A stretch of DNA of 47,018 nucleotides from Burkholderiales bacterium (GCA_016213265.1 JACRBA010000191.1:1-47018), one strand, 5' to 3'. Shown: positions 35,267 through 44,836, counted from the first letter of the stretch. Notes: generated by a model from the letters alone, not told the origin. Made by a program: numbers and translations.

Positions 35267-36252
35267 ATCAGGCCGGTGTAGATCTGCACGAGGTCGGCGC
35301 CCGCCTCGCGCTTGGCGCGGGCGTCGGCCGCGCTCATCACGCCCCCCACGCCGATGATGGGAAAGCCGGGGCCCAGGCGCGCGCGCAGGGCGCGGATCAC
35401 CCGGTTGCTCGCCTCGCGCACCGGCGCGCCGGACAGGCCACCCGTCTCGTCGGCATGGGGCAGGCCCTGCACCGCATCGCGTGCGATCGTGGTGTTGGTG
35501 GCCACCACGCCGTCGAGGCCATGGCGCTGCAGCGTGGCGGCGATGACGCCGATCTGCGCCTCGTCCAGATCCGGCGCGATCTTCAGGAACATCGGCACCT
35601 GGCGACCATGGAGCTGCACCAGCTCGGCCTTGCGCCGCACCAGGGCGCCGAGCAGGGCGTCCAGCGCCTCGTCGCTCTGCAGCGCGCGCAGGTTCTTGGT
35701 GTTGGGGCTGGAGATGTTCACTGTCACGTAGTCGGCGTGGGGGAACACGCCGTCCAGGCCGATGAGGTAGTCGTCCACGGCCTGCTCGATGGGCGTGGCG
35801 GCGTTCTTGCCGATGTTCAGGCCCAGGATGCCCCCGGCCGCGCGAAAGCTGCGTGCGCGGCGCACGTTGGCCAGGAAGACGTCCAGCCCCTCGTTGTTGA
35901 AGCCCAGGCGGTTGATCAGCGCGTCGGCCTGCGGCAGGCGGAACATGCGCGGCTTGGGGTTGCCGGGCTGGCCCTTGGGCGTGACGGTGCCCACCTCGAT
36001 GAAGCCGAAGCCCATGGCGCCCAGGCCGTCGATGCAGCGGCCGTTCTTGTCGAGCCCCGCGGCCAGGCCCACCCGGTTGGGAAAGCGCAGGCCGGCGACC
36101 GTGACCGGGTCGTCCACCCGGCGCTGCGCCCACAGGCATTGCGCGGGCGTGTTCTGCAGGCGGGCGATGCTGCCGAGCGTCAGCTCGTGGGCAGCTTCCG
36201 CATCGAGGCCGAAGAGAAAGGGGCGGGCCAGGCCGTAGGGAACGAGGGACAT
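35212..36252 (-). CDS. pyrD: Dihydroorotate dehydrogenase (quinone), class 2
   Basis: 346 aa. Oxidises dihydroorotate to orotate in pyrimidine synthesis, passing electrons to ubiquinone at the inner membrane. The N-terminal helix ([22 protein letters not shown]) is the class 2 membrane-associated segment. FMN/substrate motifs: [44 protein letters not shown] (catalytic Ser), and [21 protein letters not shown] lies 8 nt upstream of the ATG. Divergent from rpiA across 53 bp. Confidence 0.96.
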   Translation of the reverse strand: MSLVPYGLARPFLFGLDAEAAHELTLGSIARLQNTPAQCLWAQRRVDDPVTVAGLRFPNRVGLAAGLDKNGRCIDGLGAMGFGFIEVGTVTPKGQPGNPKPRMFRLPQADALINRLGFNNEGLDVFLANVRRARSFRAAGGILGLNIGKNAATPIEQAVDDYLIGLDGVFPHADYVTVNISSPNTKNLRALQSDEALDALLGALVRRKAELVQLHGRQVPMFLKIAPDLDEAQIGVIAATLQRHGLDGVVATNTTIARDAVQGLPHADETGGLSGAPVREASNRVIRALRARLGPGFPIIGVGGVMSAADARAKREAGADLVQIYTGLIYRGPALVPEAASALAAG

Positions 36253-36260
36253 GGGGCGGG

Positions 36261-36266
36261 ATTGTC
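36261..36266 (-). promoter_or_regulatory. -10-like hexamer GACAAT for pyrD
   Basis: Minus-strand GACAAT, 8 nt upstream of the pyrD ATG; no SD. Back-to-back with the rpiA element at 36292. Confidence 0.4.
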
Positions 36267-36291
36267 TCAGGCCGCACCCCGGCCGCCGCGG

Positions 36292-36297
36292 GATAAT
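36292..36297 (+). promoter_or_regulatory. -10 hexamer GATAAT for rpiA
   Basis: GATAAT (5 of 6) ends 8 nt before the rpiA ATG, with no SD: likely leaderless. Confidence 0.5.
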
Positions 36298-36305
36298 CCG
36301 CCGCC

Positions 36306-36968
36306 ATGACGCAAGACGAACTCAAGGCCCTCGTGGGCCAGGCGGCCCTGGCCGAGGTGGTGCCCGGCACCGTGGTGGGCGTGGGCACCGGCTCCACGGT
36401 GAACCGCTTCATCGATGCCCTGGCGACGATGAAGGACCGCATCGCCGGGGCGGTGTCCAGCTCCGTGCAGAGCACCGAGCGCCTGCGCGCGCTGGGCATC
36501 CCGGTGCTCGACGCCTCGCAGATCGAGCGCATCCCGGTCTACATCGATGGCGCGGACGAGATCGATCACCGCGGCCACATGGTCAAGGGCGGCGGCGCGG
36601 CGCTCACGCGCGAGAAGATCGTGGCCGACCTGGCCGAGCGCTTCGTGTGCATCGCCGACGAATCCAAGCTGGTGGACACGCTGGGCGCCTTTCCGCTGCC
36701 GGTGGAGGTGATTCCCATGGCGGCCGCCCAGGTGGCACGGCGATTCCGCAGCAGCTACGGCGGCGACGCCCAGCTGCGTGCCGGCGTGGTCACCGACAAC
36801 GGCAACCCGATCCTGGACGTGCGCGGCCTGGCCATCACCGACCCGCTGGCCATGGAAACCGAGGTCAACCAGTGGCCCGGCGTCGTCACGGTGGGCATCT
36901 TCGCCCGCCACAAGGCCAGCGTCTGCCTGCTGGGCACGGCGGCCGGCGTGAAGACGCTGCGCTTCTAG
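36306..36968 (+). CDS. rpiA: Ribose-5-phosphate isomerase A
   Basis: 220 aa, full length. Interconverts ribose 5-phosphate and ribulose 5-phosphate in the pentose phosphate pathway. Motifs: [14 protein letters not shown] (about 24-37, phosphate loop), DGADEID (about 82-88, catalytic Asp), [11 protein letters not shown] (about 95-105, catalytic Glu region), [11 protein letters not shown] and the C-terminal [19 protein letters not shown]. Start supported by the family N-terminus [15 protein letters not shown]. Confidence 0.96.
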   Translation: MTQDELKALVGQAALAEVVPGTVVGVGTGSTVNRFIDALATMKDRIAGAVSSSVQSTERLRALGIPVLDASQIERIPVYIDGADEIDHRGHMVKGGGAALTREKIVADLAERFVCIADESKLVDTLGAFPLPVEVIPMAAAQVARRFRSSYGGDAQLRAGVVTDNGNPILDVRGLAITDPLAMETEVNQWPGVVTVGIFARHKASVCLLGTAAGVKTLRF

Positions 36969-36987
36969 GCAAGACCCTGCGCCGCCG

Positions 36988-37007
36988 ACCGGGGCGGTGA
37001 CCCCGGT
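36988..37007 (+). terminator. Hairpin after rpiA (no T-run)
   Basis: ACCGGGG / CCCCGGT 7-bp stem with a 6-nt loop, 20 nt after the rpiA stop. Lacks a T-run, so weak as an intrinsic terminator. Confidence 0.35.
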
Positions 37008-37067
37008 GTATCGTTGGCCCGGTATGACGCCGCCGTCCCGGCGGTGTCACTGAAGCAAAGGACGCCT

Positions 37068-37280
37068 GTGGCCACACCGAACTATTCCTACGAAAAGCGC
37101 CAGCGGGAACTCGCCAAGAAGAAGAAGAAGGCCGAGAAGGACGCGGAAAAGGCCGCGCGCCGTGCCCACGGCGGCACGACGAACGCCGACCCCTCCGGCG
37201 GCGGCAGCGACGTGGCCGACCTGCCGCGCGACGAGCCGCCCCCCACCTCCGACGCGCCCACGGGCGGCCTGGCCGGCTGA
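37068..37280 (+). CDS. Small Lys-rich conserved hypothetical protein
   Basis: 70 aa from GTG 37068, chosen because AAAGGA lies 6-7 nt upstream and because proteins starting ATPNYSYEKRQRELAKKKK are common small conserved proteins in Burkholderiales. The first half is a basic helix (KKKKKAEKDAEKAARR), likely to bind nucleic acid or be a coiled coil; the second half is disordered and rich in Pro, Gly, Asp. Function unknown. The longer frame from 37014 has no SD. Confidence 0.75.
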   Translation: MATPNYSYEKRQRELAKKKKKAEKDAEKAARRAHGGTTNADPSGGGSDVADLPRDEPPPTSDAPTGGLAG

Positions 37281-37310
37281 GCGCCGCCGACGCGGTTCAG
37301 GCCCAGCGGT

Positions 37311-39302
37311 TCAGGGGCGCCCCTGCCGCATGGCCCGGCTCACGAACCGCGCCGGGTCCACCGCGTCCAGCAGGCTGCCCGCCACGGGCAGCGGCGAGCC
37401 GCGCACACAGGCCGCGAGCACGTCGCCGGCCAGCGCGGCCCAGGTGATGCCCCGAGATCCCAGCCCGGTCATCACATACAGGCCCGGCACCCTCGGCACA
37501 TGGCGCGGCTGGTCGAGCCGTGGCTGGCCCGCCAGCCCGGCCAGCGGCTGTGGCACGGGCCCCACCACCGGCAGCCGGTCGTCCGTGCCCAGGCGCCAGC
37601 CCACCCGGCCTTCGGCCTGGACCGCCAGCTCGGCCAGGCGATCGGGCGGCACCCCCTGCGCACCGGTCAGCCGCGCGATCTGCGCCAGGTTGGCCAGGTG
37701 GTCCTCCCGGCGAAGCGCTGCGCCGTCGTCGCCCGCTTGCGAGGTGGCGCCGCAGAGCAGGCCGCCGCCCAGGCGCGGGTGCAGCGTCTCGGGCAGGGCG
37801 ATCAGGTAACCCCCGCTCGCCAGTGGCAGGCGCGGCCGTGGCAGGCCCGCGGCGGCGGCCGGCGGCAGCAAGGTGACCTGCCCGCGCGTGCGTCGCCATG
37901 GCCACTGGGCCGCGTCGCTGTGCGGCGCCAGCAGGTCCACCGCGCCCGCGGCTGCACACACCACCACCACGTCCCAGGGCGCCGCACCTCCCAGCGGGCT
38001 GCCGTGGGCATCGACGGCGCGCCAGCCAGCCTCCGAGCGCCGCAGCGCGGCCACCGACGTGTCGGTGAGGCAGCGCACGCCCGGCGTGGCCAGCCAATGC
38101 CGGGCGAGGGCGCCTGGCTGCAGCCAGCCGCCGCCCGTGAAGCACCACGCCGCCCCGGCCACGGGGCAGCCGGCCATCGCCGAGGCCTCGTCGCGCGAGA
38201 GGGGCCGGGCATAGCCCGCCGGCACCTGGCTGCCCAGCCGCGACAGGGTGTCCCACGGCGTGTCGGCGGCGCCGCGCAGCAGGCCAGTCGCCTGGCCGGG
38301 CACCGTGCCGCCGGCCAACAGGGGGCCGTAGACCTGGGTCGCCCTCAGGGCCGCGGCGCGCAGCCATTGGGCGTGCGCACCATCGTCCGCATGCACCACG
38401 CCATGGAACAGCCCGGCCAGGTTGCCCGAGCCGGCCTCGGCCGGGTGTGCCCCGGCTTCCATCACCGTGACCTCCAGCCCCTCACGCGCCAGCGCGTGCG
38501 CGGCCGCGGCGCCGGCCAGCCCGGCACCGACCACCAGCGCGCGCCGGGCGGCCGGTTGAGGCCGGCGCCCCGCGGGGGCGCCGTGCCGCCGGGCCACCGC
38601 CTGGGCATCCACCTCGGCCACGGTCATGTCGCGTTTGTCGGCAAAGCCGGGCACACGCTGCACACGAAAGCCCGCCGCCGAGAGGCCGTCACGCACGCTG
38701 CGGGCCGCGCTCCAGGTGGCGGCCGTGCAGCCCGGCGCCGCCAGGCGCGCGAGGCCGCGCAGCAGATGCGTGTCCCACATCGGCGCGTTGCGTGCCGGGG
38801 CGAAGCCATCGAGGTAGACCGCGTCGGCCTGCAACTGCAGCTCGGGCAGCCAGGCGGCCACGTCGCCGAGCGCCAGCAGCAGGCGCACGCGGCCACCGTC
38901 GAACTCGAGCCCGTGCAGGCCCGGGGTGGCCGGCGGCCAGGCAGACACCAGGGACGCGGCCAGTGCCGGCGCCGGGCTCTGCGCGTGTGCGCGGACCAGG
39001 TCGTCCGCCGTCGGCGGGTGCTTCTCGATGGAGACGAACACCAGCTGGCCGCTGCGTGCCGGGTCGTCGCGCCAGGCGGACCAGGTGGCGAGGAAGTTGT
39101 TGCCCAGCCCGAAGCCGGTTTCGAGCACCACGAAGCGCTCGCGCCCGCGCCAGCGGCCCGGCAGGCCGTTGCCGGCCAGGAAGACCTGCTGCGCCTGCGC
39201 GAAGGCGCCGGCCCGCGCGTGGTACACGTCGCCGAAGTCCGGCGCGAACGGCACCCCGTCGCACCACTCGATGCGGGCGGGGACAATGGGCTGCGTCTTC
39301 AT
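37311..39302 (-). CDS. mnmC: Bifunctional tRNA mnm5s2U biosynthesis protein MnmC
   Basis: 663 aa. Two enzymes in one chain for the last steps of 5-methylaminomethyl-2-thiouridine at the tRNA wobble position. Residues 1-245: SAM-dependent methyltransferase (VLETGFGLGNNFLATW; DAVYLDGFAPARNAPMWD). Residues 253-663: FAD oxidase (VVGAGLAGAAAAHALAREG, FHGVVHADDGAHAQWLRA, TGLGSRGITWAALAGDVLA). Start supported by the family N-terminus and by the efp terminator ending just upstream (39314-39340). Convergent with the small gene at 37068. Confidence 0.95.
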   Translation of the reverse strand: MKTQPIVPARIEWCDGVPFAPDFGDVYHARAGAFAQAQQVFLAGNGLPGRWRGRERFVVLETGFGLGNNFLATWSAWRDDPARSGQLVFVSIEKHPPTADDLVRAHAQSPAPALAASLVSAWPPATPGLHGLEFDGGRVRLLLALGDVAAWLPELQLQADAVYLDGFAPARNAPMWDTHLLRGLARLAAPGCTAATWSAARSVRDGLSAAGFRVQRVPGFADKRDMTVAEVDAQAVARRHGAPAGRRPQPAARRALVVGAGLAGAAAAHALAREGLEVTVMEAGAHPAEAGSGNLAGLFHGVVHADDGAHAQWLRAAALRATQVYGPLLAGGTVPGQATGLLRGAADTPWDTLSRLGSQVPAGYARPLSRDEASAMAGCPVAGAAWCFTGGGWLQPGALARHWLATPGVRCLTDTSVAALRRSEAGWRAVDAHGSPLGGAAPWDVVVVCAAAGAVDLLAPHSDAAQWPWRRTRGQVTLLPPAAAAGLPRPRLPLASGGYLIALPETLHPRLGGGLLCGATSQAGDDGAALRREDHLANLAQIARLTGAQGVPPDRLAELAVQAEGRVGWRLGTDDRLPVVGPVPQPLAGLAGQPRLDQPRHVPRVPGLYVMTGLGSRGITWAALAGDVLAACVRGSPLPVAGSLLDAVDPARFVSRAMRQGRP

Positions 39303-39313
39303 GCGCGGAAGTG

Positions 39314-39340
39314 AAAAAGCCGACCCCGGGGGGTCGGCTT
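39314..39340 (-). terminator. Intrinsic terminator downstream of efp
   Basis: AAGCCGACC / GGTCGGCTT 9-bp stem with a 6-nt loop; on the minus strand it is followed by a T-run (plus-strand AAAAA at 39314-39318). It lies 12 nt upstream of the mnmC start, so mnmC needs readthrough or its own promoter. Confidence 0.85.
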
Positions 39341-39364
39341 CGTCATTCTGGGACCGGAAACGCG

Positions 39365-39919
39365 TTACACGCGTTTGCGGTATTCGTGGGTGCGCGTGTC
39401 GATTTCGATCTTGTCGCCGTTTTCCACGAACAGCGGCACGGCGATCTCGAAGCCGGTGCCCACGATCTTGGCGGGCTTCATGACCTTGCCGGAGGTGTCG
39501 CCCTTCACGGCAGGCTCGGTCTCGATCTCGCGCACGACGCTGGTGGGCAGCTCGACGGAAATGGCCTTGCCGTCGTAGAACACCACCTCGACGGGCATGC
39601 CGTCTTCCAGGTAGTTGATGGCGTCGCCCATGTTCTCGGCCTCGACCTCGAACTGGTTGTACTCGGAGTCCATGAACGCGTACATCGGGTCGGCGAAGTA
39701 GGAGTAGGTGCACTCCTTCTTGTCGAGGATGATCTGGTCCATCTTGTCGTCGGCCTTGAACACCACTTCGGCGCCGGCGCCGTTGAGCAGGTTCTTCATC
39801 TTCATGCGGACCGTGGCGGCGCCGCGGCCACCGCGGCTGTATTCGGTCTTGAGCACGACCATCGGGTCCTTGCCCTGCATGATGACGTTGCCGGCGCGGA
39901 TTTCCTGAGCGAGTTTCAT
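39365..39919 (-). CDS. efp: Elongation factor P (Arg32 type)
   Basis: 184 aa. Relieves ribosome stalling at polyproline stretches. The tip of domain I has R32 in SRGGRGAA, where E. coli has a modified Lys34. Arg32 is the residue rhamnosylated by EarP, encoded immediately upstream (40007-41110). Three beta domains, ending [12 protein letters not shown] as usual. Start chosen at [12 protein letters not shown], matching the family. Minus-strand TAAAAT at 40004-40009, at the very end of earP, could be its own -10. Followed by a strong terminator. Confidence 0.97.
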   Translation of the reverse strand: MKLAQEIRAGNVIMQGKDPMVVLKTEYSRGGRGAATVRMKMKNLLNGAGAEVVFKADDKMDQIILDKKECTYSYFADPMYAFMDSEYNQFEVEAENMGDAINYLEDGMPVEVVFYDGKAISVELPTSVVREIETEPAVKGDTSGKVMKPAKIVGTGFEIAVPLFVENGDKIEIDTRTHEYRKRV

Positions 39920-40006
39920 GGTGTGTGTCCGATGTTCCGCGGGCAGCCCCGCGGCGTGGCGGCCAAACAAGGGTTCCGGCCGCCGGGATATGCAAAGCCT
40001 TGAATT

Positions 40007-41110
40007 TTAACGCTTTTGCGCGACGAAGGCGATGAGCTGGCTCAACAGATCCTCCTGGCCGAGCAGGTGTTCGCGCCAGCGGGCGGCGAGCGCCTGCCAG
40101 GCCGCCGGGTCGGGCCAGGCCGCGGGCCAGGGGCCGAGCCCGGTCCAGGCCAGGAAGGCCGCCCGCACCGACGGCGCCAGGCCACCGGGCGCGTCGGCGA
40201 GGTGCCGGTCGAGGAAGGCCTGCAGCTTGGCGGCATGGGCGCCGTCGTCCTGGGCGTAGATGTGCCAGAGAAAGGGCCGGCCCGCCCACTGGGCGCGCAC
40301 GAAGGAATCCTCGCCCCGCACGAGGTTCAGGTCGCAGCTCCAGAGCAGCCGGTCGTAATCGGGCTGGGTGAGCCACGGCAGGGGCTGGTGGCGCACGCCG
40401 GGCGGCCAGGCCACCTGCGCGGCCAGCGCCGTGGCCGGCCCCGGGGTGGTGAGCACCAGGGTGGGCGTGCCGGCCAGCGCCGCCAGCCAGGGGCCCAGCC
40501 CGGCGTGCGCGTAGCAGAACAGGCTCACCACCTGTTCTCCGGCGCGGGGCGCGATGTGGTGGGCGGCGCGCCAGGCGCTGGCGTCGAACGCGGCCTGCGA
40601 CGCGGCCAGGTCGCGCTCGCGCAGCAGACCGCCCGTGCGGGCCGTGAACCCAGGGTAGAAGAACCACTTCACGAGCCCGGCGCCCGGCCCACTGGCCTGC
40701 GGTGAGGGCAGGCCGTGGCTGCGTTCCACATAGGCTTCGGCGCTCAGGTATTCCAGGTTCACCCAGACGGGCGGCCGACCCGCGGCCGCGCGCGCGGCCA
40801 TGGCGGCGATGAATGCCGCTGGGGGGTCGCAGCCGAAGGCCTCCACCACCACGTCGCCCGGGGCGGCGGGGGGCGTGGCGTCGGTCCAGGGCACGACGGT
40901 GACGCCCGGCGAGCCGCACGGCGCCATCCAGGCGAGGGCGGCGGGGTCATCGATCCACAGGCGCGCGGCGTGGCCGCGGCGGCCCAGCTCGGCCGCGAGC
41001 CGCCAGCACACGCCGAGGTCGCCATGGTTGTCGATGACCCGGCAGAAGATGTCCCAGTGCAGGCTATGGCCCGTGGCGTCGTGGGCGGCAGGGCGGGGAG
41101 CGGCAGTCAC
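40007..41110 (-). CDS. earP: EF-P arginine rhamnosyltransferase EarP
   Basis: 367 aa from GTG 41110. Transfers rhamnose from dTDP-rhamnose to Arg32 of EF-P. Motifs: [21 protein letters not shown] at the N-terminus (catalytic Asp residues), [39 protein letters not shown], and [19 protein letters not shown] (nucleotide-sugar site). The GTG start is favoured because GATAAT lies 6 nt before it and a longer frame would run into uvrC. The family is limited mainly to beta- and gammaproteobacteria. Adjacent to efp as in other genomes. Confidence 0.94.
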   Translation of the reverse strand: MTAAPRPAAHDATGHSLHWDIFCRVIDNHGDLGVCWRLAAELGRRGHAARLWIDDPAALAWMAPCGSPGVTVVPWTDATPPAAPGDVVVEAFGCDPPAAFIAAMAARAAAGRPPVWVNLEYLSAEAYVERSHGLPSPQASGPGAGLVKWFFYPGFTARTGGLLRERDLAASQAAFDASAWRAAHHIAPRAGEQVVSLFCYAHAGLGPWLAALAGTPTLVLTTPGPATALAAQVAWPPGVRHQPLPWLTQPDYDRLLWSCDLNLVRGEDSFVRAQWAGRPFLWHIYAQDDGAHAAKLQAFLDRHLADAPGGLAPSVRAAFLAWTGLGPWPAAWPDPAAWQALAARWREHLLGQEDLLSQLIAFVAQKR

Positions 41111-41116
41111 CCGGGC

Positions 41117-41122
41117 ATTATC
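41117..41122 (-). promoter_or_regulatory. -10 hexamer GATAAT for earP
   Basis: Minus-strand GATAAT, 6 nt upstream of the GTG start; predicts a transcript starting at the start codon. Confidence 0.45.
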
Positions 41123-41130
41123 GAAGCGGC

Positions 41131-41136
41131 CACAAT
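41131..41136 (+). promoter_or_regulatory. -10-like hexamer CACAAT for uvrC
   Basis: CACAAT ends 9 nt before the uvrC ATG; no SD. Together with the earP element it forms a 35-bp divergent promoter. Confidence 0.4.
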
Positions 41137-41145
41137 CGCGCTCCC

Positions 41146-43158
41146 ATGCCCGACTCCGTGCCTTCTCCTGCCGAACTGCCCGGCGGCGCGCTGCCCGCCG
41201 CCCCGGCGGCCGACCCCGCCGCCATGCGCGAGCGCCTGCTCGCCGAGGTGGCGGCACTGCCCGGGCTGCCGGGCGTCTACCGCTACTTCGACGCGGCCGG
41301 CCAGGTGCTGTACGTGGGCAAGGCGCGCGACCTGAAGAAGCGCGTCTCGAGCTACTTCCACAAGGACCTGGGCGGCACCCGCATCGGCGTCATGGTCTCG
41401 CGCATCGCGCGGCTGGAGACCACGGTGGTGCGCACCGAGGCCGAGGCGCTGCTGCTCGAGAACAACCTCATCAAGGCGCTGAACCCGCGGTTCAACATCC
41501 TGTTCCGCGACGACAAGAGCTACCCCTACCTGAAGCTGGTGACGCACCGCTTCCCGCGGGTGGCCTACTACCGCGGCGCGGTGGACCGCAAGCACCGCTA
41601 TTTCGGGCCCTACCCCGGCGCCTGGGCGGTCAAGGAGACGATCCAGCTCATCCAGAAGGTGTTCCGCCTGCGCACCTGCGAGGACACGGTGTTCGCCAAC
41701 CGCTCGCGGCCCTGCCTGCTGTACCAGATCCGGCGCTGCTCGGGCCCGTGCGTGGGCCTGATCTCGCCCGACGACTACGCGCGCGACGTGCACGACACCG
41801 AGCGTTTCCTGCTGGGCGAGCAGCAGCAGGTGATCGATGAGCTGCAGGCGCAGATGCTGGCCCATGCCGAGGTGCTGGAGTTCGAGAAGGCGGCCGAGGC
41901 GCGCAACCGCATCGCGGCGCTGGCGCGTGTGCTGCACCAGCAGTCGGTGGACGAGAGCAGCCTGTCGGCCGCCGGCAAGGAGGTGGACATCCTGGCCGTG
42001 AAGCTGGCGGGTGGCCGAGCGTGTGTGAACCTGGCCATGGTGCGCGGCGGCCGGCACCTGGGCGACCGGGCCTTCTTTCCCACCCACGTGGACGACGCCA
42101 CGGCGCTGGCGGCGGACGAATCCACGGCGCTGGATGACGTGGCCGACGAGCCGGCCGAGGACCCGCTGCGGCGTGCCGAGCAGCAGGTGCTGCAGGCCTT
42201 CATCGCCCAGCACTACCTGCACAGCCCGCCGCCGCCGCTGCTGGTCACCAGCCACCCGGTGGACAAGGCGCTGCTGGCGGCACTGTCCACGCAGACGGGC
42301 GTGCGCATCGTGGCGCAGCATCAGCCGCGCGACCAGCGCCGCATCTGGCTGGACATGGCCATCAAGGGCGGCGAGCTCGCGCTGGCGCGCCTGCTGTCGG
42401 AGGAGGGCTCCCAGCGCGAGCGCACACGGGCGCTGGTCGATGCGCTGGACCTGGCCATCGACGACCTCGACGGTTTCCGGGTGGAGTGCTTCGACATCAG
42501 CCACACGGCCGGCGAGGCCACGCAGGCCAGTTGCGTGGTCTACGAGGGCCACAGGATGCAGAACAGCCAGTACCGCCGCTACAACATCGAGGGCGTGACG
42601 GGTGGCGACGACTATGCGGCGATGCGCCAGGTGCTCACGCGCCGTTACCAGAAGATCGCCGAGGCCGTCGCCGAACAGGGCCGCGAGGCCGTGGCTTCAG
42701 GCAAGCTTCGCCTGCCCGACCTGGTGCTGGTGGATGGCGGGCGCGGGCAGGTGGCCATGGCGCGCGAGGTCTTCGGCGAGCTGGGCCTCGACCTGTCCCT
42801 GATCGCCGGCGTGGAGAAAGGCGAGGGCCGCAAGGTGGGGTTGGAGGAACTGGTGTTCGCCGATGGGCGCGACAAGCTGGCGCTGCCGCCCGACTCGGCC
42901 GCGCTCATGCTGATCGCCCAGATCCGCGACGAGGCGCACCGCTTCGCCATCACCGGCATGCGGGCCAAGCGCGCGAGCGTGCGCACCGGCGGCAGCCGCC
43001 TGGAGGACATCCCGGGCGTGGGCCCCAAGAAACGCGCGAAACTGCTGCAGCGCTTCGGCGGCGTGCGCGGCGTCACGGCGGCCAGTGTCGACGACCTGGC
43101 CAGCGTCGAAGGCGTATCCAAAGAACTGGCGGAGGAGATCTACCGTGCCCTGCATTGA
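41146..43158 (+). CDS. uvrC: Excinuclease ABC subunit C
   Basis: 670 aa. Makes both incisions in nucleotide excision repair. GIY-YIG nuclease ([26 protein letters not shown], about 42-68), UVR domain ([18 protein letters not shown], about 244-262), RNase H-like second nuclease ([20 protein letters not shown]), and C-terminal helix-hairpin-helix pair ([13 protein letters not shown] ... [13 protein letters not shown]). Longer than the usual 610: about 25 extra N-terminal residues rich in Ala/Pro and an acidic insert (about 308-340, [18 protein letters not shown]). Overlaps the downstream lipoprotein gene by 14 nt. Confidence 0.97.
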   Translation: MPDSVPSPAELPGGALPAAPAADPAAMRERLLAEVAALPGLPGVYRYFDAAGQVLYVGKARDLKKRVSSYFHKDLGGTRIGVMVSRIARLETTVVRTEAEALLLENNLIKALNPRFNILFRDDKSYPYLKLVTHRFPRVAYYRGAVDRKHRYFGPYPGAWAVKETIQLIQKVFRLRTCEDTVFANRSRPCLLYQIRRCSGPCVGLISPDDYARDVHDTERFLLGEQQQVIDELQAQMLAHAEVLEFEKAAEARNRIAALARVLHQQSVDESSLSAAGKEVDILAVKLAGGRACVNLAMVRGGRHLGDRAFFPTHVDDATALAADESTALDDVADEPAEDPLRRAEQQVLQAFIAQHYLHSPPPPLLVTSHPVDKALLAALSTQTGVRIVAQHQPRDQRRIWLDMAIKGGELALARLLSEEGSQRERTRALVDALDLAIDDLDGFRVECFDISHTAGEATQASCVVYEGHRMQNSQYRRYNIEGVTGGDDYAAMRQVLTRRYQKIAEAVAEQGREAVASGKLRLPDLVLVDGGRGQVAMAREVFGELGLDLSLIAGVEKGEGRKVGLEELVFADGRDKLALPPDSAALMLIAQIRDEAHRFAITGMRAKRASVRTGGSRLEDIPGVGPKKRAKLLQRFGGVRGVTAASVDDLASVEGVSKELAEEIYRALH

Positions 43159-43657
43159 CCCGAGCGACCCGATCGAGCAGCGCCGCCGCGCCGGCCTGGC
43201 CCTGCTGGCCAGCCTGACCGCGTCGTCGGCCTGGCTGGCCGGGTGCACCAGCCCCACGCCCGCGCCGGCCCCTGCGCCGCGCCCGATGGTGCCCGCACCG
43301 CGCCCGGCGCCGGCCCCCTCGCCATCGGCGGCCCGTACCTGGCAGGAATACCGCGAGCGTGCGGCCCGCATGCTCGTCGAGGCCAACCCGTCCATCACCT
43401 ACACCGGCCCCGTGCCGGAGCCGCTGCTGGCCATCCCGGTGCTCGAGATCGAGCTGCACGCCGATGGCAGCATCCGCAAGATCGACGTGCTGCGCTACCC
43501 CCGGCAGGCCAAGGACACCACGCAGATCGCCATCGACGCCGTCAAGCGCGCCGCGCCCTTCGGTGACGTGTCGCGCCTGCCCAAGCCGTGGAAGTTCGCC
43601 GAGACCTTCCTCTTCGACGACGACCGTCGCTTCAAACCCGTCACGCTGGACCGCTGA
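43145..43657 (+). CDS. Lipoprotein with TonB-C-like domain
   Basis: 170 aa from GTG 43145 (GGAGGAG 7 nt upstream, inside uvrC). A signal with lipobox (ASSAWLAGC) indicates a periplasmic lipoprotein. A Pro/Ala-rich linker (about 40-65) is followed by a domain like the TonB C-terminus ([20 protein letters not shown] ... [18 protein letters not shown]). There is no N-terminal transmembrane helix or ExbB/ExbD, so it is probably not an energy transducer. Conserved beside uvrC/pgsA in related genomes as far as I recall, function unknown. Confidence 0.75.
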   Translation: MPCIDPSDPIEQRRRAGLALLASLTASSAWLAGCTSPTPAPAPAPRPMVPAPRPAPAPSPSAARTWQEYRERAARMLVEANPSITYTGPVPEPLLAIPVLEIELHADGSIRKIDVLRYPRQAKDTTQIAIDAVKRAAPFGDVSRLPKPWKFAETFLFDDDRRFKPVTLDR

Positions 43658-43678
43658 GGCGGCGGCGCCATGGCTTGG

Positions 43679-43684
43679 CAGAAT
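43679..43684 (+). promoter_or_regulatory. -10-like hexamer CAGAAT for pgsA
   Basis: CAGAAT ends 9 nt before the ATG at 43694 and lies inside the longer frame starting at 43670. It favours the later start. Confidence 0.4.
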
Positions 43685-43693
43685 GCGCGCACC

Positions 43694-44260
43694 ATGTTCT
43701 TCACCATCCCGACGCTGCTGACCTGGGCCCGCATCCTGGCCATCCCGCTGATCGTCGGGGTGTTCTACCTGCCCCTGTCCGACGCCACGCGCAACCTCGC
43801 CGCCACGGTGATGTTCGTGGCCTTCGCGCTCACCGACTGGCTCGACGGCTACCTCGCACGCAAGCTCAACCAAAGCTCGGCCTTCGGCGCCTTCCTCGAC
43901 CCGGTGGCCGACAAGTTCCTGGTGTGCGCCTCGCTGCTGGTGCTGGTGCACCTGCACCGGGTGGACGCGCTGATCGCGCTGGTCATCATCGGCCGCGAGA
44001 TCGCGATCTCCTCGCTGCGCGAGTGGATGGCGCAGATCGGCGCGTCGCGCAGCGTGGCCGTGCACATGCTGGGCAAGCTCAAGACCACGGTGCAGATGGT
44101 GGCCATTCCGTTCCTGCTCTACGACGGCCGGCTGTTCGGCATGGTGGACACGCATGCGTGGGGCACCGTGCTGATCCTCGCCGCGGCCGTGCTCACCATC
44201 TGGTCGATGGTGTACTACCTGCAGAAGGCGCTGCCGGAGATTCGCGCCAAGGCGCGCTGA
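43694..44260 (+). CDS. pgsA: CDP-diacylglycerol-glycerol-3-phosphate 3-phosphatidyltransferase
   Basis: 188 aa. Makes phosphatidylglycerophosphate from CDP-diacylglycerol and glycerol 3-phosphate in the inner membrane. The CDP-alcohol phosphotransferase motif DG-x2-AR-x8-G-x3-D-x3-D is complete (DWLDGYLARKLNQSSAFGAF then LDPVADK). About five to six membrane helices. Start at MFFTIPTLLTWARI agrees with the family; ATG 43670 would add eight residues covering the -10-like CAGAAT. Confidence 0.94.
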   Translation: MFFTIPTLLTWARILAIPLIVGVFYLPLSDATRNLAATVMFVAFALTDWLDGYLARKLNQSSAFGAFLDPVADKFLVCASLLVLVHLHRVDALIALVIIGREIAISSLREWMAQIGASRSVAVHMLGKLKTTVQMVAIPFLLYDGRLFGMVDTHAWGTVLILAAAVLTIWSMVYYLQKALPEIRAKAR

Positions 44261-44314
44261 CGCCCGCGCGACACCGGGCGCCCCGGGGTTTACACATAGA
44301 ATCCGGCGCCGCGC

Positions 44315-44344
44315 TTGACAGCGGCCGACGGGCGACGCTGTAAT
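44315..44344 (+). promoter_or_regulatory. Sigma-70 promoter of hupB
   Basis: TTGACA (exact) at 44315-44320, 18-nt spacer, TGTAAT (5 of 6) at 44339-44344. Start expected near 44351, giving a leader of about 33 nt. It is the best sigma-70 promoter in the window. Confidence 0.8.
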
Positions 44345-44383
44345 GATTTTTCGCCTGAGAGAACACCGAGAGAGGGTAATTTC

Positions 44384-44656
44384 GTGAACAAGACCGACCT
44401 GATCGAACACATCGCCCAGCAGGCAGACATCTCCAAGGCGGCCGCCACGCGCGCGCTCGAGGCGATGATCGGCGGCGTGAAGACCACGCTGAAGAAGGGC
44501 GGCAGCGTCTCGATCGTCGGCTTCGGCACGTTTGCCGTCACCAAGCGGGCTGCCCGCACCGGCCGCAACCCGCGCACCGGTGCCGCCATCAAGATCAAGG
44601 CCGCCAAGGTGCCGAAGTTCCGGCCGGGCAAGGGCCTGAAGGACGCGTTGATCTGA
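44384..44656 (+). CDS. hupB: DNA-binding protein HU
   Basis: 90 aa from GTG 44384 ([21 protein letters not shown]). Histone-like nucleoid protein that bends DNA as a dimer. Conserved arm region [22 protein letters not shown] with the intercalating Pro. SD GAGGG about 8 nt upstream. Strong promoter upstream as expected for an abundant protein. Position before ppiD matches the E. coli hupB-ppiD order, here with a tRNA gene between them. Confidence 0.96.
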   Translation: MNKTDLIEHIAQQADISKAAATRALEAMIGGVKTTLKKGGSVSIVGFGTFAVTKRAARTGRNPRTGAAIKIKAAKVPKFRPGKGLKDALI

Positions 44657-44666
44657 TTCAACCCGT

Positions 44667-44742
44667 GGGTGCTTAGCTCAGTTGGTAGAGCGGCGCCCTT
44701 ACAAGGCGTAGGTCGGGGGTTCGAGCCCCTCAGCACCCACCA
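44667..44742 (+). tRNA. tRNA-Val (anticodon TAC)
   Basis: Acceptor GGGTGCT pairs with AGCACCC; D arm GCTC AGTTGGTAGA GC; anticodon stem GCGCC/GGCGT with loop CTTACAA (anticodon TAC); T arm GGGGG TTCGAGC CCCTC; encoded CCA. Ten nt after the hupB stop, so probably processed from the hupB transcript. Confidence 0.96.
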
Positions 44743-44774
44743 CACCCACACGGCGGGCGCGCGCCCGGTTTGAT

Positions 44775-44780
44775 TAGAAT
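44775..44780 (+). promoter_or_regulatory. -10 hexamer TAGAAT upstream of ppiD
   Basis: TAGAAT (5 of 6) after an AT-rich TTTGAT. Transcripts from here would meet the terminator at 44811 before ppiD. Confidence 0.35.
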
Positions 44781-44810
44781 CCCGCGCGGCGTGCGCAGAC
44801 CGTCGACGAC

Positions 44811-44836
44811 AAGGCGAACCCCGGTTCGCCTTTTTC
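44811..44836 (+). terminator. Intrinsic terminator after tRNA-Val
   Basis: AGGCGAACC / GGTTCGCCT arms (innermost pairs open to a 4-nt loop), followed by TTTTTCGTTTT. Ends the hupB-tRNA-Val transcript; 37 nt before ppiD. Confidence 0.85.

Noticed and set aside
39303-40919. Extension of MnmC to 1202 residues
   Set aside because: The added part is antisense or out of frame to efp and earP; the family start is at 39302.
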